DNA from: Mycolicibacterium canariasense
GTDB lineage: Bacteria > Actinomycetota > Actinomycetes > Mycobacteriales > Mycobacteriaceae
NCBI RefSeq assembly: GCF_002101555.1
Contig: NZ_LQOL01000058.1
Span: 151,560-215,559, forward strand
DNA length: 64,000 bases
Direction of reading: 5' to 3'
The notes under the pieces are model-generated. The model was given only the letters and a program-made list of their open reading frames with translations, was not told the DNA's origin and made no database searches. Below are positions 51,656 through 61,037 of this stretch, piece by piece (positions within the stretch are counted from its first letter, which is position 1; every line of letters starts with the position of its first letter). The translations under genes and the position numbers were made by a program.

Positions 51656-52190
51656 GGTAACCCGCGCTGCGCCAGCATCTCGCCCAGTATGACGTCGATT
51701 AACTGCGTTGTCGCCAGATCGGGGTCATCGATGCGGAAGCCACGATCCTGGCCGAGTCGTCGCACATAGCCATTCACCGCACGTCGCGCAGGACTTCGAC
51801 CGCAGTCCATCAGGCCGTGGCCGAGTTCGGGGAACCGCGGGCCTTCCCAGATGATCAACCGCAAGAACGCCACGGCTTCCGCCGGCGACCAGAAGTCGGT
51901 GATCGCCCGGCCGATGCCGTACACCACCTCCTCAGTCACTTGACTCGCCGCATCGACAATGGCGTCCAACGGCATGCGGTTCCACAGCTGCGTCATCGTT
52001 GCCTCGAAGAGGCAGCTGTTTACCCGGCGAAGTGGTTGTACAACGTGCGTCGAGCCAGCCCGCACTCGAGTGCAATCTCATCCATGCTCGAATGGCCGTA
52101 GCCGTGGGCGAGGAACACCTGACCGGCTGTGCGCAGAATCAAAAGCCCCAGCAGCGCTTCCCGAGCCCTGACGAGATGGCCATCTGACAG
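51655..52190 (-). pseudogene. TetR-family regulator gene with two 1-bp insertions
   Basis: On the minus strand the helix-turn-helix LAHGYGHSSMDEIALECGLA and RRTLYNHFAG runs into a stop at 52022; the natural continuation LFEATMTQLWNRMPLDAIVD and the rest of the ligand domain (PAEAVAFLRLIIWEGPRFPE, to ILGEMLAQRG) is in a neighbouring frame. Removing one T (52022) and one C (52011-52013) gives FAGKQLLFEATMTQ in a single frame. No start codon fits the N-terminus, and the C-terminus is lost in the convergent secreted-protein gene. It is a recently broken regulator. Ends are approximate. Confidence 0.72.
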
Positions 52191-52230
52191 GTAAGCGCGC
52201 CCCGGCCCGGTACCCTTCGCACCAACGTGT

Positions 52231-52815
52231 TTAAAGGCAGTAGGAATGGGTGGCGTAGTCCAATCCACGCTGGTACAGCTCGTCGAGCTTTCGACTCTCA
52301 ACGACAGCGGCTTTCGCGGCCGCCAGGGTGGGTGCACAGCCGGGTCCCTGCAGCAGCGTCCACTGGGCTGCGAATTGATCCACGATGGCGCGATTGAGCC
52401 GATCAATCTCGCTGCGCGAGGCCGATAGGTCTGGCGCCGACCTCGGGGCTGCGGCGCGATCGGTCTTCCAGATGCTGAAGAGGCCGTATTCGACGGCGAC
52501 CGTCGCGTCAATCTGGTCACGGAAGGCTCCGGCGACGAAAGCCGTATCCACGGCACGATCTTTCGCCGCCGCGGTTACCGCATCGAGCACTTGCTGTTCC
52601 CGGGCTGAGTCCTCGATGGAGCCGCCAGTCGTCCATTTCGACGCCGCCACATCTGCCGCCGTCTGCAATCGCTGAGCCGCGGCATCGACCAAGGCGGCGA
52701 AGGGGCCCGTCATGTCGGCTCGCGCGGAGGACGTCACGAACCCCTGCCCGAGCAGTACAGCCGCGGCAAAACCGGCGCCCATCAGACCACGCACGGTGTT
52801 GTTGAAAGTTTCCAC
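52231..52815 (-). CDS. Secreted chorismate mutase (AroQ-gamma, Rv1885c type)
   Basis: A 194-residue periplasmic/secreted chorismate mutase converting chorismate to prephenate. The signal peptide GLMGAGFAAAVLLGQGFVTS ends at SARAD (about residue 35). All expected active-site residues of the M. tuberculosis enzyme are visible: AAAQRLQTAADVAASKW (Arg, Lys), GGSIEDSAREQQVLD (Asp, Arg, Gln) and RDQIDATVAVEYGLFSIWK (Thr, Glu), with LSASRSEIDRLNRAIVDQF later. C-terminal cysteines GPGCAP and THSYC form the conserved disulfide. GTG 52815 is preferred (AGGAGATG upstream). Its role outside the cell is unknown for the family. Confidence 0.92.
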   Translation of the reverse strand: METFNNTVRGLMGAGFAAAVLLGQGFVTSSARADMTGPFAALVDAAAQRLQTAADVAASKWTTGGSIEDSAREQQVLDAVTAAAKDRAVDTAFVAGAFRDQIDATVAVEYGLFSIWKTDRAAAPRSAPDLSASRSEIDRLNRAIVDQFAAQWTLLQGPGCAPTLAAAKAAVVESRKLDELYQRGLDYATHSYCL

Positions 52816-53213
52816 ACCATCTCCTATCAATTGTCCGGCTATCCGTCCGGTCATTTTTGTGGCTCAGATATTCCCCTCCGCTTGCGATTCGAGGTTCTCT
52901 CACGTCAAGGCGCTCCGGCGCATCAGCCGACGCCCAGCTGGCGCCAGCGGGACGATGCCATCGATACCAACGATTCTCTCGAAACGTTTCCGACGATAAC
53001 ATAGTCTCGAAGTCTGCTTGCGCATACTCCCACAAGCACTCAGGATGCCTAACTGTTGGCCATCTCTGACTAGGGCCCGCCGCCAAGTCGAACGCAACTC
53101 ACCGTCGGTTCGTCTCAATCATTGGTGGACCTAGACCGTGACCTCCGGGACTCGGCCGCGTCTGAATCCGGTGGCGCAATCACCGTTACCGGATCGGTGT
53201 TACCGTGCTTTAC
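52816..53213. other. Intergenic region between chorismate mutase and TetR
   Basis: 398 bp between divergent genes. Apart from the direct repeats near the TetR start (53185-53205), I see no gene, IS end or strong hairpin. It is somewhat lower in GC than the surrounding genes. It presumably carries the chorismate mutase promoter. Confidence 0.5.
53185..53205. promoter_or_regulatory. Direct repeats and -10 box at the TetR start
   Basis: GTTACCG occurs at 53185-53191 and 53199-53205, 14 bp apart. The second copy contains TACCGT (53201-53206), which is 7 bases before the ATG at 53214, a leaderless layout. The repeats overlap the promoter and may bind the TetR protein itself. Confidence 0.45.
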
Positions 53214-53930
53214 ATGGCGATCGATACGGGAACATCTGCGTCGGACCGATTGCTGGAGGCCGCGGCCGAACTCCTGGCCTCAGGAGGTGTAGAGGCGGTG
53301 TCCACACGGGCAGTCGCGGCGGCCGCAGGCACGCAGCCACCAATTCTCTACCGTCGCTTTGGGGATAAGGACGGCTTGCTCGAAGCCGTCACCCTCCACA
53401 TACTGCAGGGCTATATCGCGCGGAAGCGTAAGTTGCTGAGACAGTCCGATGACCCGGTAGCCGATCTGCGTCGCTTGTGGGACTTGTTCGTCGCGTTCGG
53501 GTTCTCGCAGCCCGAGTGCTTCGCATTGATCTATGGTCATCCGCGACGGGGTGGCCCTGTTTCAGCGGCAGCGGAGACAACGGTGTCGATGCTGCACACC
53601 GCAATCGCCCGGATTGCCGACGAAGGGAAGCTGCGCATGAGTGTCGAGCGCGCAACGGACCTTTTCCGATCCTGCGGTGTGGGATTCGTCATCACCCAAT
53701 TGACCGTCGCCCCACGAATGCGCGACCCCGAGTTGAGCGACATAGCACGGGAGAACGCGCTTGCGAGCATCATGGTGACCTCGGGAGCGGGAAAAGCCCG
53801 TAGCACATTGGCCGGACGGGCAACGGCGCTCCGGCAAGCCATCGGCAATGACGAAGTACCGCTGACCGCCGCTGAACGAGATCTGTTGTTCGAATGGCTG
53901 GATCGCATCGCCAACAGGCGGGCCCGGTAA
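53214..53930 (+). CDS. TetR-family transcriptional regulator
   Basis: A 238-residue TetR regulator. The helix-turn-helix is AAELLASGGVEAVSTRAVAA, then AAGTQPPILYRRFGDKDGLL (residues about 20-60). The C-terminal domain is of TetR_C-11 style, LRRLWDLFVAFGFSQPECFA and a tail PLTAAERDLLFEWLDRIANR. ATG 53214 is chosen since a TACCGT box is 7 bases upstream; an in-frame GTG at 53205 would lie within that box. It is convergent with the flavin monooxygenase-like gene; its target may be itself or a neighbour. Confidence 0.85.
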   Translation: MAIDTGTSASDRLLEAAAELLASGGVEAVSTRAVAAAAGTQPPILYRRFGDKDGLLEAVTLHILQGYIARKRKLLRQSDDPVADLRRLWDLFVAFGFSQPECFALIYGHPRRGGPVSAAAETTVSMLHTAIARIADEGKLRMSVERATDLFRSCGVGFVITQLTVAPRMRDPELSDIARENALASIMVTSGAGKARSTLAGRATALRQAIGNDEVPLTAAERDLLFEWLDRIANRRAR

Positions 53931-54056
53931 CGACGGGCGAGCCGGCGACCTCGCGGCTGGCGCTACCAGCTGGCCGATGGCAGAGTCTCCGCGCGGCTGT
54001 TGATTACCCGGTAAGCCTTGCACCAGCACTTTTCAGCGCCATCCGTAATTCGCCGA

Positions 54057-55211
54057 CTATCCGGCACTGACGAGCCGACGCGCATAGTCTTCGGCCGCGA
54101 CATAAGGCGTGAGAGCCCCGTGGCGGCTGCCGATCGCCAAGTCGCGCCACATCCGCTGCAGCGGGTTGGAGACGGCGAAACCGCTCGACCCGTGTAAATC
54201 GAGCAGCAGTTCAACGGCCTGTCGGCACTGCCGCAGGGCAGAAATTACTTCCACCAGCATCTGCGCTTCTTTGACGGTGGTCTGCTCGGCTCCGCCCGAG
54301 CGCAGGGCGGCGTCTGCCCTAGCAGCGACGTGCAGTACACGTCGGTGCGCATCCTCCACCAGCATGGACGCCCGTGCGAAGGTCTCTCGTGCAGCGGGAA
54401 TCTCGGCAAGGTTCGTGTAAGTCGATCGCGGCGGACGCCGGGTGGCCATGATCGCTCCGACGAGGTCCAGGGCGCCCTGTGCGACACCGAACAAGGGGGC
54501 GCTTCCCAACGCGTTCAGGCGCGTGAGCAGGCCTGTCGGCACCGAGTTTGACAGGTCGAGTTGCACTACATGCGATGCCGGGACGAACACGTCCTCGGCC
54601 ACCAGGGTGTGGCTACCCGTTCCGCGCAGACCCGCGACATCCCATGTCCGATCGATCCGAAGGCTGGAGGTGCGGACCAACGCCATTTCGTTGCCGCCCG
54701 CCGACCGGTTGCGGACGCGATCGCCGTCGACCACCGGGGCGGCGAGCAAGGCCCACTGGGCATCTTCGCATCCCGAGGCGTAGTTCCACCGGCCCGACAC
54801 CCGCAAACCACCCGGGACCTCAGTGGATCGCCCCGTGGGCAGCATGGAACCGCATATCCGGACATCGGGTTCGGCGAAGAATTCATCGCGGGCCTCCTGG
54901 CCCATGAAGGGCGCGAAACCGTATTTCACACCTGCTGAAATCGCCGCCACCCAGGCGGTCGAGCCACATCCGCGGCCGAGTTCGATCAGCACCTGGACTG
55001 CGGTCGCGGTGTCGGCATCGATGCCACCGAAACGGCGGGGCGTGGTCAATGCGAACGCTCCGGCCTCGGCAGCTGCGGCCACGCTCTCCGGCGCCATACG
55101 CAAGGCACGTTCGGTCTGTTCAGCGTACGCCGCCAGCGTAGGCACTGCGGCGCGCGCCCGCGCCACCACAGCTTCCATCGCCGCCGCATTGGATTGGTCA
55201 ATCTGTGTCAT
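54057..55211 (-). CDS. Acyl-CoA dehydrogenase-fold flavin monooxygenase-like protein
   Basis: A 384-residue protein of the acyl-CoA dehydrogenase fold, group D flavin monooxygenase branch (related to HsaA/HpaB C2 components). Landmarks: LTTPRRFGGIDADTATAVQV, GSTAWVAAISAGVKYGFAPF, VSGRWNYASGCEDAQWALLA and GLRGTGSHTLVAEDVFVPAS, with the C-terminal LHGSSGFAVSNPLQRMWRDL. The conserved residues of the dehydrogenase catalytic base are not where expected, supporting monooxygenase over dehydrogenase activity. A flavin reductase would be required; none is next door. ATG 55211. Substrate is probably an aromatic compound, by family analogy. Confidence 0.83.
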   Translation of the reverse strand: MTQIDQSNAAAMEAVVARARAAVPTLAAYAEQTERALRMAPESVAAAAEAGAFALTTPRRFGGIDADTATAVQVLIELGRGCGSTAWVAAISAGVKYGFAPFMGQEARDEFFAEPDVRICGSMLPTGRSTEVPGGLRVSGRWNYASGCEDAQWALLAAPVVDGDRVRNRSAGGNEMALVRTSSLRIDRTWDVAGLRGTGSHTLVAEDVFVPASHVVQLDLSNSVPTGLLTRLNALGSAPLFGVAQGALDLVGAIMATRRPPRSTYTNLAEIPAARETFARASMLVEDAHRRVLHVAARADAALRSGGAEQTTVKEAQMLVEVISALRQCRQAVELLLDLHGSSGFAVSNPLQRMWRDLAIGSRHGALTPYVAAEDYARRLVSAG

Positions 55212-55705
55212 GCATCCTCCGATTCCCGTCTACTGCACTGCCGGTCGACAGGCGCAGGCATCCCTCGTCCTGCAACCGACAGCCGCCCCGTCGAAGTCCC
55301 ACACCAGAGTTCACGCTCCGGGGACTCCGTCGGATGCCATCCAACTGGTTCACTTCCGATAACGTCGATTGCCGGTGATCGGTTCGCCGGCCGAAGCGGT
55401 AGCTGCTCCGCTGCCGAGTCGCACGCAGGGCGACCGGATCTAGATCGCGATCGGCGTCGGTGACACCTTCGCGGCGATCGACGACCTGATGGGTTTCATC
55501 GTGGCCGAGCACATTCCGGCTGGCGACGATCGGCGATCGCCGGGCTCGCGCTCGCCCCCGGCTTCCTCCGTCAATACGTGACCCCGCCGCACGAGAGCCT
55601 GTGCAGAACGCTTCAAGACAGCTGCACGTTGGGATCATTGGACGTGTCAGTCAGAACTGCTCACCCCGTAATCGCATGTAAATAAACGACTCGAGAGGAT
55701 CTTCC
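55212..55705. other. Intergenic region with a possible LLM-type relic
   Basis: 494 bp between divergent genes. On the plus strand, a short stretch reads VIGSPAEAVAAPLPSRTQGD, stop, then IAIGVGDTFAAIDDLMGFIV (about 55375-55510), resembling the C-terminal part of a luciferase-like flavin enzyme with a TAG in it (55441-55443). This is too short to be sure. The part near 55690 carries the ribosome site of the BBE-type gene. Confidence 0.3.
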
Positions 55706-57097
55706 TTGACCGCCAACGCACCGACATACCGAGATGACGACGCCCGACCTACGCCAGGGGCGCTAAGGGACCTCATGCGGCTCCTCCCCGGTCGAGTACA
55801 TCTGCCGGGTGCGCAGCCTTACGTCGGCGCCGTCGCCGTATGGAATGGCGCTGTGACAGCGCGCCCAGCCGTTGTGGTCCAGCCCCGTTCGGCCGAGGAG
55901 GTGCAACTAGTCGTACACGTCGTCCGCGATCACGGCCTGACCGTCACCGTCAAAGGGGGCGGGCACGACTGGGCCGGCCGGGCACTCAACGACGGCGGCC
56001 TGGTGATCGATCTGTCAGCCATGTGCGAAGTCCACATCGACCCAACGAAGCGCGAGGCCGTTGTCGACGGTGGGGCGACCGCGAACGACGTGGTTCGTGC
56101 CGCGGAACTGCACGGACTGACCGCCGCGACGGGATCCGTCGGAGACGTCGGCATGGTCGGATTCACCTTGGGCGGGGGATACGGTCCGATCAACGGCGTG
56201 GCCGGGATGGGTGTTGACAACCTCATTGAAGCCGATCTCGTCCTCGCCGATGGGCGCCTCGTCACCACCAACTCAGCGATCGAACCGGACCTGTTCTGGG
56301 CTCTGCGCGGCGGCGGCGGCAACTTCGGCGTGGTGACCCGTATCCGGATCCGCCTGCACGCCTGGGCCGAAGTGACCACCGGGGTCATTACGTTTCCTTG
56401 GCAACAAGCGGCTGACGTCCTGCAAGGATACGAAGCTCTGTCGCGGTCGATGCCCGACCATCTCACCGTGCAGAGCGGTGTCATCTCCGGAGCCGATGGC
56501 CAGCCAACAGTCTTTCTGGCGCCCACCTGGGTTGGCACCACCCGCGACGCCGAGCAGTGGATCAGCGAGTTGCGCCGACTCGGCAGCCCGTTGCTGCAGC
56601 AAGTAGGCCCACTGGCCCCCAGCGCCCAGTTACACCTACTCGACAGTCTCGTCCCACCGGCACTCCGGTACGAGATGCGCACTGTCAACATCGCCTCTCT
56701 GTCGACGAACGTCATCGACGCGGTGGTGAGGGCGGGATCGACACGCACCAGTCAGTCGAGCGCAATCTCACTCCACCACTTCCACGGTGCCTCGACCCGC
56801 GTCGGTCCGACAGATACGGCGTTCGGCATCCGCGTGCCGCACCGCATGGTCGAGATCATAGGCGCCTGGGAGACGGGCGACGGTGCCGAGCACAGACGTT
56901 GGGCCCAAGCGTGCTTGGACGATTTGCAACCTCATTCCCTCCCGGGTGGCTACCCCAACCTCCTGGGCCCCCTTCAACGCGCGCAGGCCGATGCTGCCTA
57001 CGGGCCGAACGCCGAACGCCTGGTCGCCTTGAAACGTCAGTGGGACGGCGAGAACATGTTCGCTGCAACCCTGTTGCCCGCAGTCCCCCCTCGCTGA
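55706..57097 (+). CDS. Berberine-bridge-type FAD-linked oxidase
   Basis: A 463-residue FAD-linked oxidase of the BBE/PCMH type. The FAD-binding domain has VQPRSAEEVQLVVHVVRDHG, GGGHDWAGRALNDGGLVIDL (the His that can bind FAD covalently) and VGDVGMVGFTLGGGYGPING; the second covalent Cys typical of true berberine bridge enzymes is replaced (Ser-Val-Gly-Asp), so attachment is by His only, if at all. The C-terminal BBE motif is PNLLGPLQRAQADAAYGPNA, then RLVALKRQWDGENMF. TTG 55706 is used as start: AGAGGA lies 6 bases upstream. Likely oxidises an alcohol, sugar or alkaloid; substrate unknown. Confidence 0.85.
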   Translation: MTANAPTYRDDDARPTPGALRDLMRLLPGRVHLPGAQPYVGAVAVWNGAVTARPAVVVQPRSAEEVQLVVHVVRDHGLTVTVKGGGHDWAGRALNDGGLVIDLSAMCEVHIDPTKREAVVDGGATANDVVRAAELHGLTAATGSVGDVGMVGFTLGGGYGPINGVAGMGVDNLIEADLVLADGRLVTTNSAIEPDLFWALRGGGGNFGVVTRIRIRLHAWAEVTTGVITFPWQQAADVLQGYEALSRSMPDHLTVQSGVISGADGQPTVFLAPTWVGTTRDAEQWISELRRLGSPLLQQVGPLAPSAQLHLLDSLVPPALRYEMRTVNIASLSTNVIDAVVRAGSTRTSQSSAISLHHFHGASTRVGPTDTAFGIRVPHRMVEIIGAWETGDGAEHRRWAQACLDDLQPHSLPGGYPNLLGPLQRAQADAAYGPNAERLVALKRQWDGENMFAATLLPAVPPR

Positions 57098-58289
57098 CAG
57101 TCAGCACCAGCGTGAGCGACTGTCCTTGCTAGACGGCACGCAATCAGGGTCGTCGGGGAGGCGCCGCACCTTCTCGATGCACGTTTTTCGGGCGCGACTC
57201 AGTGGCAGATTGATGGTCCGAACTCATGAGTCGCTCTTATGTTCTTTTGGATTGTCGGGGAATAAAGATCAAGTGGGAGAGCCGTATGGGCAGGCCCTAC
57301 TAGCTTGGCATCGAAACCGTTGCGCAGCCGGCCCTATGGTCGCCATGAGGTGGAGGATGGCGCTGTCACAGTGCGGCGCAGCACATGTCGACCGACTTGT
57401 TCGCGTCGCGGTGCATCCGACCGGCCCAGCATCACCACGTGACTGATCACGAAGGAAGCAGTGTTTGACGTGACGGGACTTCCGCCCCTGGGCTGCACGG
57501 CTCAATCTGTCACCTCACCCTGGAGGAGGGTGGTTCTCACAGACCTGGCGTAGCGATCTGACTATCCCTGCAGAGGTGTTGCCGCCGATGTCCGCAAATC
57601 CACGGGGTACTGGGATACACGGTTTTCGCGCAATGGGGGGCGCCGAGTCGCCCAGTCCTCCCAGAATTCGGGTGTACGGCCAGCGCCGGGAATGGGCTTC
57701 TCCCTGGCTGCAACGACCACGAAAAACTACACCGGATCGAGACGTGTTACCGTCGATAGCGATAGATCAGGAACGACGGAAACGCAGAGTCGCGCCTTCC
57801 TACCCGTCTTCACCTGAGCAGCTCTCGAAGAACGGAGATGCTCGCTGATGGTCATCCACCGCCGGCACGAGCTTCATGTCGTCCACGCCTCGGGCACACA
57901 CTTCTACGCGTGTCGATACCGACTGGCGGCCAGGCGCGCATATCGCAGGTACCCGTATGCCCGTCGCCGGTCGCGAGCGACTCGCTTCGTAGTTCCAGCA
58001 ATCGAGGGACCAACAGTCTCAGTGTGATGGAGCAATCACTCCAGTCGCCCAGCCTTCGCAGTCGTGCCGGATAGTTCACCCTTCTCCCGAAATTCTGACG
58101 GCATCGGACATTAGCCGCATGGACACGTATACCACAGTGGCACAACCAATTACATTGACACATTGCGCCTGGTACTGGCTATGAACGCAAAAGTTGCGAT
58201 GCGGGGACCGTGTGCAGATCTCGACCTGACATTCCCTATGGCAAGCCGGCGACCCGGCCCAGACACCCGCGATCAAGGAGATTGATCCT
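57098..58289. other. 1.2-kb stretch without a recognisable gene
   Basis: No frame here looks like a protein I know: open frames are short and have atypical composition for this genome. The base content is lower in GC than the neighbours. It contains a small hairpin (CACCCT-GGAGG-AGGGTG, 57516-57532). It may be a decayed or transferred segment, or a regulatory/RNA region; no insertion-sequence end was recognised. A sigma-A-like promoter for the ECF gene lies at its right end. Confidence 0.5.
58155..58185 (+). promoter_or_regulatory. Possible promoter of the ECF sigma gene
   Basis: TTGACA (58155-58160) and TATGAA (58180-58185) stand 19 bases apart, a primary-sigma-like arrangement. The start site near 58192 gives a leader of about 100 bases before the ATG at 58290. 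No clear GGAAC-GTT ECF-type autoregulated promoter was found. Confidence 0.35.
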
Positions 58290-58985
58290 ATGCGCGAAAC
58301 GGGACAAGCTGATCAGCAACTAGCGGCTAGCGGCGACACCGCTCACCTATGCCCAGTCGAACTCTCCCACCCCCGCGGTGTTCCTCGTGTACCGCGGGCA
58401 CCAAGGCACCGCCCCGGCGGAGCGCCGTCTCGCTATCGCGACCTGGATCTCGACGACGAGCGCTTTACACGCGAAACCGCTGATATCCGTGACTATCTCA
58501 TCCGCTATGCGGCCCGGTTGACCCATCAACGTGCCGATGCCGAAGACCTGGTGCAAGAGACCCTCCTCAAAGCGTACTTGTCTTTCAATAGTTATCGCGA
58601 GGGGACTCATCTGAAGTCCTGGTTGGGCCGGATCATGTCCAACACGTGGATTGACAAGCACCGATCGACACAGAGGCGGCCCGCGGAGCAGCTGAGTGCC
58701 GACGTCAACGACAGCTGGCTGGCCATCGGGGGATCAACGGTCACAAACGGGAGTACCGAATCCGCGGAGGCCGTAGTGCTTCGCCTATCTCCAAGCGACG
58801 CAGAACGAGCACTACACGATCTGCCGGAGGACCTACGCGAAATTGTCTACTATGCCTGCATCGCCGGCTACCGCAACACCGAGATAGCCGATCTGCTCAA
58901 GATGCCGGTAGGGACCGTAGGATCGCGGTTGCACCGGGGTAAGGCTCTGCTTCGGCTCTCCCTTACCAACCCCGCTGCCAGTTAG
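58290..58985 (+). CDS. ECF RNA polymerase sigma factor, SigH-like
   Basis: A 231-residue ECF sigma factor. Sigma-2 lies at about residues 62-130 (DIRDYLIRYAARLTHQRADA, EDLVQETLLKAYLSFNSYR, SWLGRIMSNTWIDKHRST) and sigma-4 at about 168-220 (ALHDLPEDLREIVYYACIAG, YRNTEIADLLKMPVGTVGSR). The N-terminal 50 residues are a polar extension not part of the domains. ATG 58290 has AAGGAG (58274-58279) upstream at good spacing. In contrast to SigH, no anti-sigma gene follows; the next genes are in the opposite direction. Controlled genes unknown. Confidence 0.9.
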   Translation: MRETGQADQQLAASGDTAHLCPVELSHPRGVPRVPRAPRHRPGGAPSRYRDLDLDDERFTRETADIRDYLIRYAARLTHQRADAEDLVQETLLKAYLSFNSYREGTHLKSWLGRIMSNTWIDKHRSTQRRPAEQLSADVNDSWLAIGGSTVTNGSTESAEAVVLRLSPSDAERALHDLPEDLREIVYYACIAGYRNTEIADLLKMPVGTVGSRLHRGKALLRLSLTNPAAS

Positions 58986-59132
58986 CGTGCCGAGCCTGCA
59001 ATCACGCCATCGTGACGATCAGAAGGTGGATGCAGGACGGGGTTGCGACGTCGACTAGCACTCACCCCGGAGCGACTTGCTCACTTTCGATTGGAGCTGA
59101 GATCATTTCACGATAGGTAGCCGCAGCGTGCA

Positions 59133-60788
59133 TCACAACTCAGTACCGTGAACCCGGCGGCCGCGGAAATACGTTTGAAGAACTTCGGTTCGGTGAATGG
59201 CAGACGTGTCGACATCGAACAGGTTTTGGTCCAAGACGATGAAGTCTGCAGACCGGCCTGGCACCAGTGCTCCGATGGTGTCCGCCATCCCCATAGCTCG
59301 GGCGCCGCTGCTGGTGAACGCCATGATCCCCTCGCGCAGAGTGATCGCGCCTGCTGGGTTGGTCCGGCCACCGACCCGTGAATCGGGGCTTGCGCGGGTA
59401 ACCAAGGTTTCCAACGCATTCCACGGGTTGGGCGTGGGGACGATGGGCCAATCGGATCCCGCGGCCAGTAGGGCGTTGTGATCGAGAAGCTCTCGGAGCG
59501 GCCAGGACCGATCGAATATAGACGGCGGGACCTGGTTCTTGATGCTCCCTTCGAACGGCGTGGGAAACCAGATGTAGGGTGACGCATCAGCGACGACGCC
59601 CAGGGCTGCAAAGCGGGAAACATCAGCGGGCGCGACGTACTCCACGTGCGCGATGTGGAAGATCGATTGTGTGCCGTGGCGTTGCCGCATGACCTCGAAC
59701 GCGTCGAGGGCTTGGCGAACGGATCGATCCCCGGTGGCGTGCAGCTTTGCCCCTAGCCCCGCCTCCTGACACAGCTCAAGTTCGGCGATGAGTTCGCTGT
59801 CCGTCCAGAACAGGGGACCGGTGTCGGCGGGATCCTCGTGGGCACCGTGGCAGATATAGGGTTCCAGGAGAGCGGACGTCCGGGTTGTCGGAACCCCGTC
59901 GAGGAAAAGCTTGGCGAAGTCGGGTCGTACCTGTGCGCGCCGGTGCTGCACAGCGGCGGCGTACAACTGCGGCCCCACTGTGGCATCACTCATCCAGGGC
60001 CGCGCCGGCAGGGAGGCCACAATCCATGAAGTCAGCCCGTTTGCGTCATCGAGTTCGCTGAGGGCGCGCAGCGAAGGCTCTAGTGTGGCTGCGTCCTGAA
60101 CCGCGGTGATTCCGAAGGAATTCATGTGCTCGATCGCATTGCGCATTGCCACCCGATCGCGGGCGGCAGGATCGCTGATCGACGCGGTGGCCGCTCGCTC
60201 GGCCACCGTGCATGCCGACTCATAGAGAACACCGGTCAGGCCTCCGTCCCTGTCTCGCACGATGGTGCCGTCGGGCGGATTGGGAGTATTTCGATCAACA
60301 CCCATCAATTGCAAGGCCTTCGAGTTGACCCAACGATTGTGGTAGGAGTGGTCACGCAGCAGTACCGGCCGGCCTCCGGCGGCCGCATCAAGTGCTGGCA
60401 GGTATCCGCCCTCGGCGAGTCGATCCATTACCGAGCTGCCGACAACACCACCAATGATCCACTCGTCTGGGGGTGTGATCTTTGCGTGTGCTCGTACGGC
60501 AGTGAGGATGTCATCGAGAGTGTCTTCGGGCTGTAGCGGCAACTCCCAGGTGATTGCGGTGCCGCCCGTCAGCAGATGCGCGTGGATGTCGATCAGGCCG
60601 GGCATCACCATGCGGCCGCCGACGTCCACGACGTCAGTGCCACGCGTCGCGAGCGCAGCGACGTCGGCGGCAGCGCCCACCGCCGTGATCAGCCCACCCG
60701 ACACCGCGACCGCTTCCGCCCGACTCGACGTCGAGTCACACGTATGGACGTCTGCGTTGGTGATGATCAGATCGGTCGATTCGCTCAC
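59133..60788 (-). CDS. Amidohydrolase family 3 (YtcJ-like), second copy
   Basis: A 551-residue metal-dependent amidohydrolase of the same family as the one at 7884-9476. Landmarks: LIITNADVHTCDSTSSRAEA, VMPGLIDIHAHLLTGGTAIT (HxH), ATGDRSVRQALDAFEV, HIAHVEYVAPADVSRFAALG and AAGSDWPIVPTPNPWNALET (Asp). GTG 60788 is chosen: GAAGGG lies upstream and it begins the mature-looking MSESTDLIITNADVH. The C-terminus ends DTSAIHRTEVLQTYFRGRRVHG, typical. Likely hydrolyses an amide or cyclic amide, possibly part of a degradation route with its neighbours. Confidence 0.88.
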   Translation of the reverse strand: MSESTDLIITNADVHTCDSTSSRAEAVAVSGGLITAVGAAADVAALATRGTDVVDVGGRMVMPGLIDIHAHLLTGGTAITWELPLQPEDTLDDILTAVRAHAKITPPDEWIIGGVVGSSVMDRLAEGGYLPALDAAAGGRPVLLRDHSYHNRWVNSKALQLMGVDRNTPNPPDGTIVRDRDGGLTGVLYESACTVAERAATASISDPAARDRVAMRNAIEHMNSFGITAVQDAATLEPSLRALSELDDANGLTSWIVASLPARPWMSDATVGPQLYAAAVQHRRAQVRPDFAKLFLDGVPTTRTSALLEPYICHGAHEDPADTGPLFWTDSELIAELELCQEAGLGAKLHATGDRSVRQALDAFEVMRQRHGTQSIFHIAHVEYVAPADVSRFAALGVVADASPYIWFPTPFEGSIKNQVPPSIFDRSWPLRELLDHNALLAAGSDWPIVPTPNPWNALETLVTRASPDSRVGGRTNPAGAITLREGIMAFTSSGARAMGMADTIGALVPGRSADFIVLDQNLFDVDTSAIHRTEVLQTYFRGRRVHGTEL

Positions 60789-61037
60789 GATGAGCCCTTC
60801 TACTCGATTGTGTATGGACTGCTGCCGGGCGCCGGGATGCTGAATGGGCACGCCGGTTCGCCGCACACACAGTCAACGCCTCTCTTACACAGAGCATTCC
60901 AACGTGGAACTCGACCATCAACCTGCTTCGGGCAGGCCCGGCGCTCGCGCACAGTCTGTTATCGTCGTTATCACTGTATGACTCTCACCGGAATCGCGGA
61001 ATGGTTGGGCCCTGCGTGGTCAGGACCAGCCTCCCGT

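Noticed and set aside
55198..55638. Minus-strand frame upstream of the flavin monooxygenase-like gene
   Set aside because: Arg/Gly-rich product of no recognisable family without a ribosome site; plus-strand traces of another relic are more protein-like.
57576..58074. Short plus-strand frames before the ECF gene
   Set aside because: Composition is atypical (many Arg, Pro, Ser), no ribosome site and no domain; I treat the region as non-coding.
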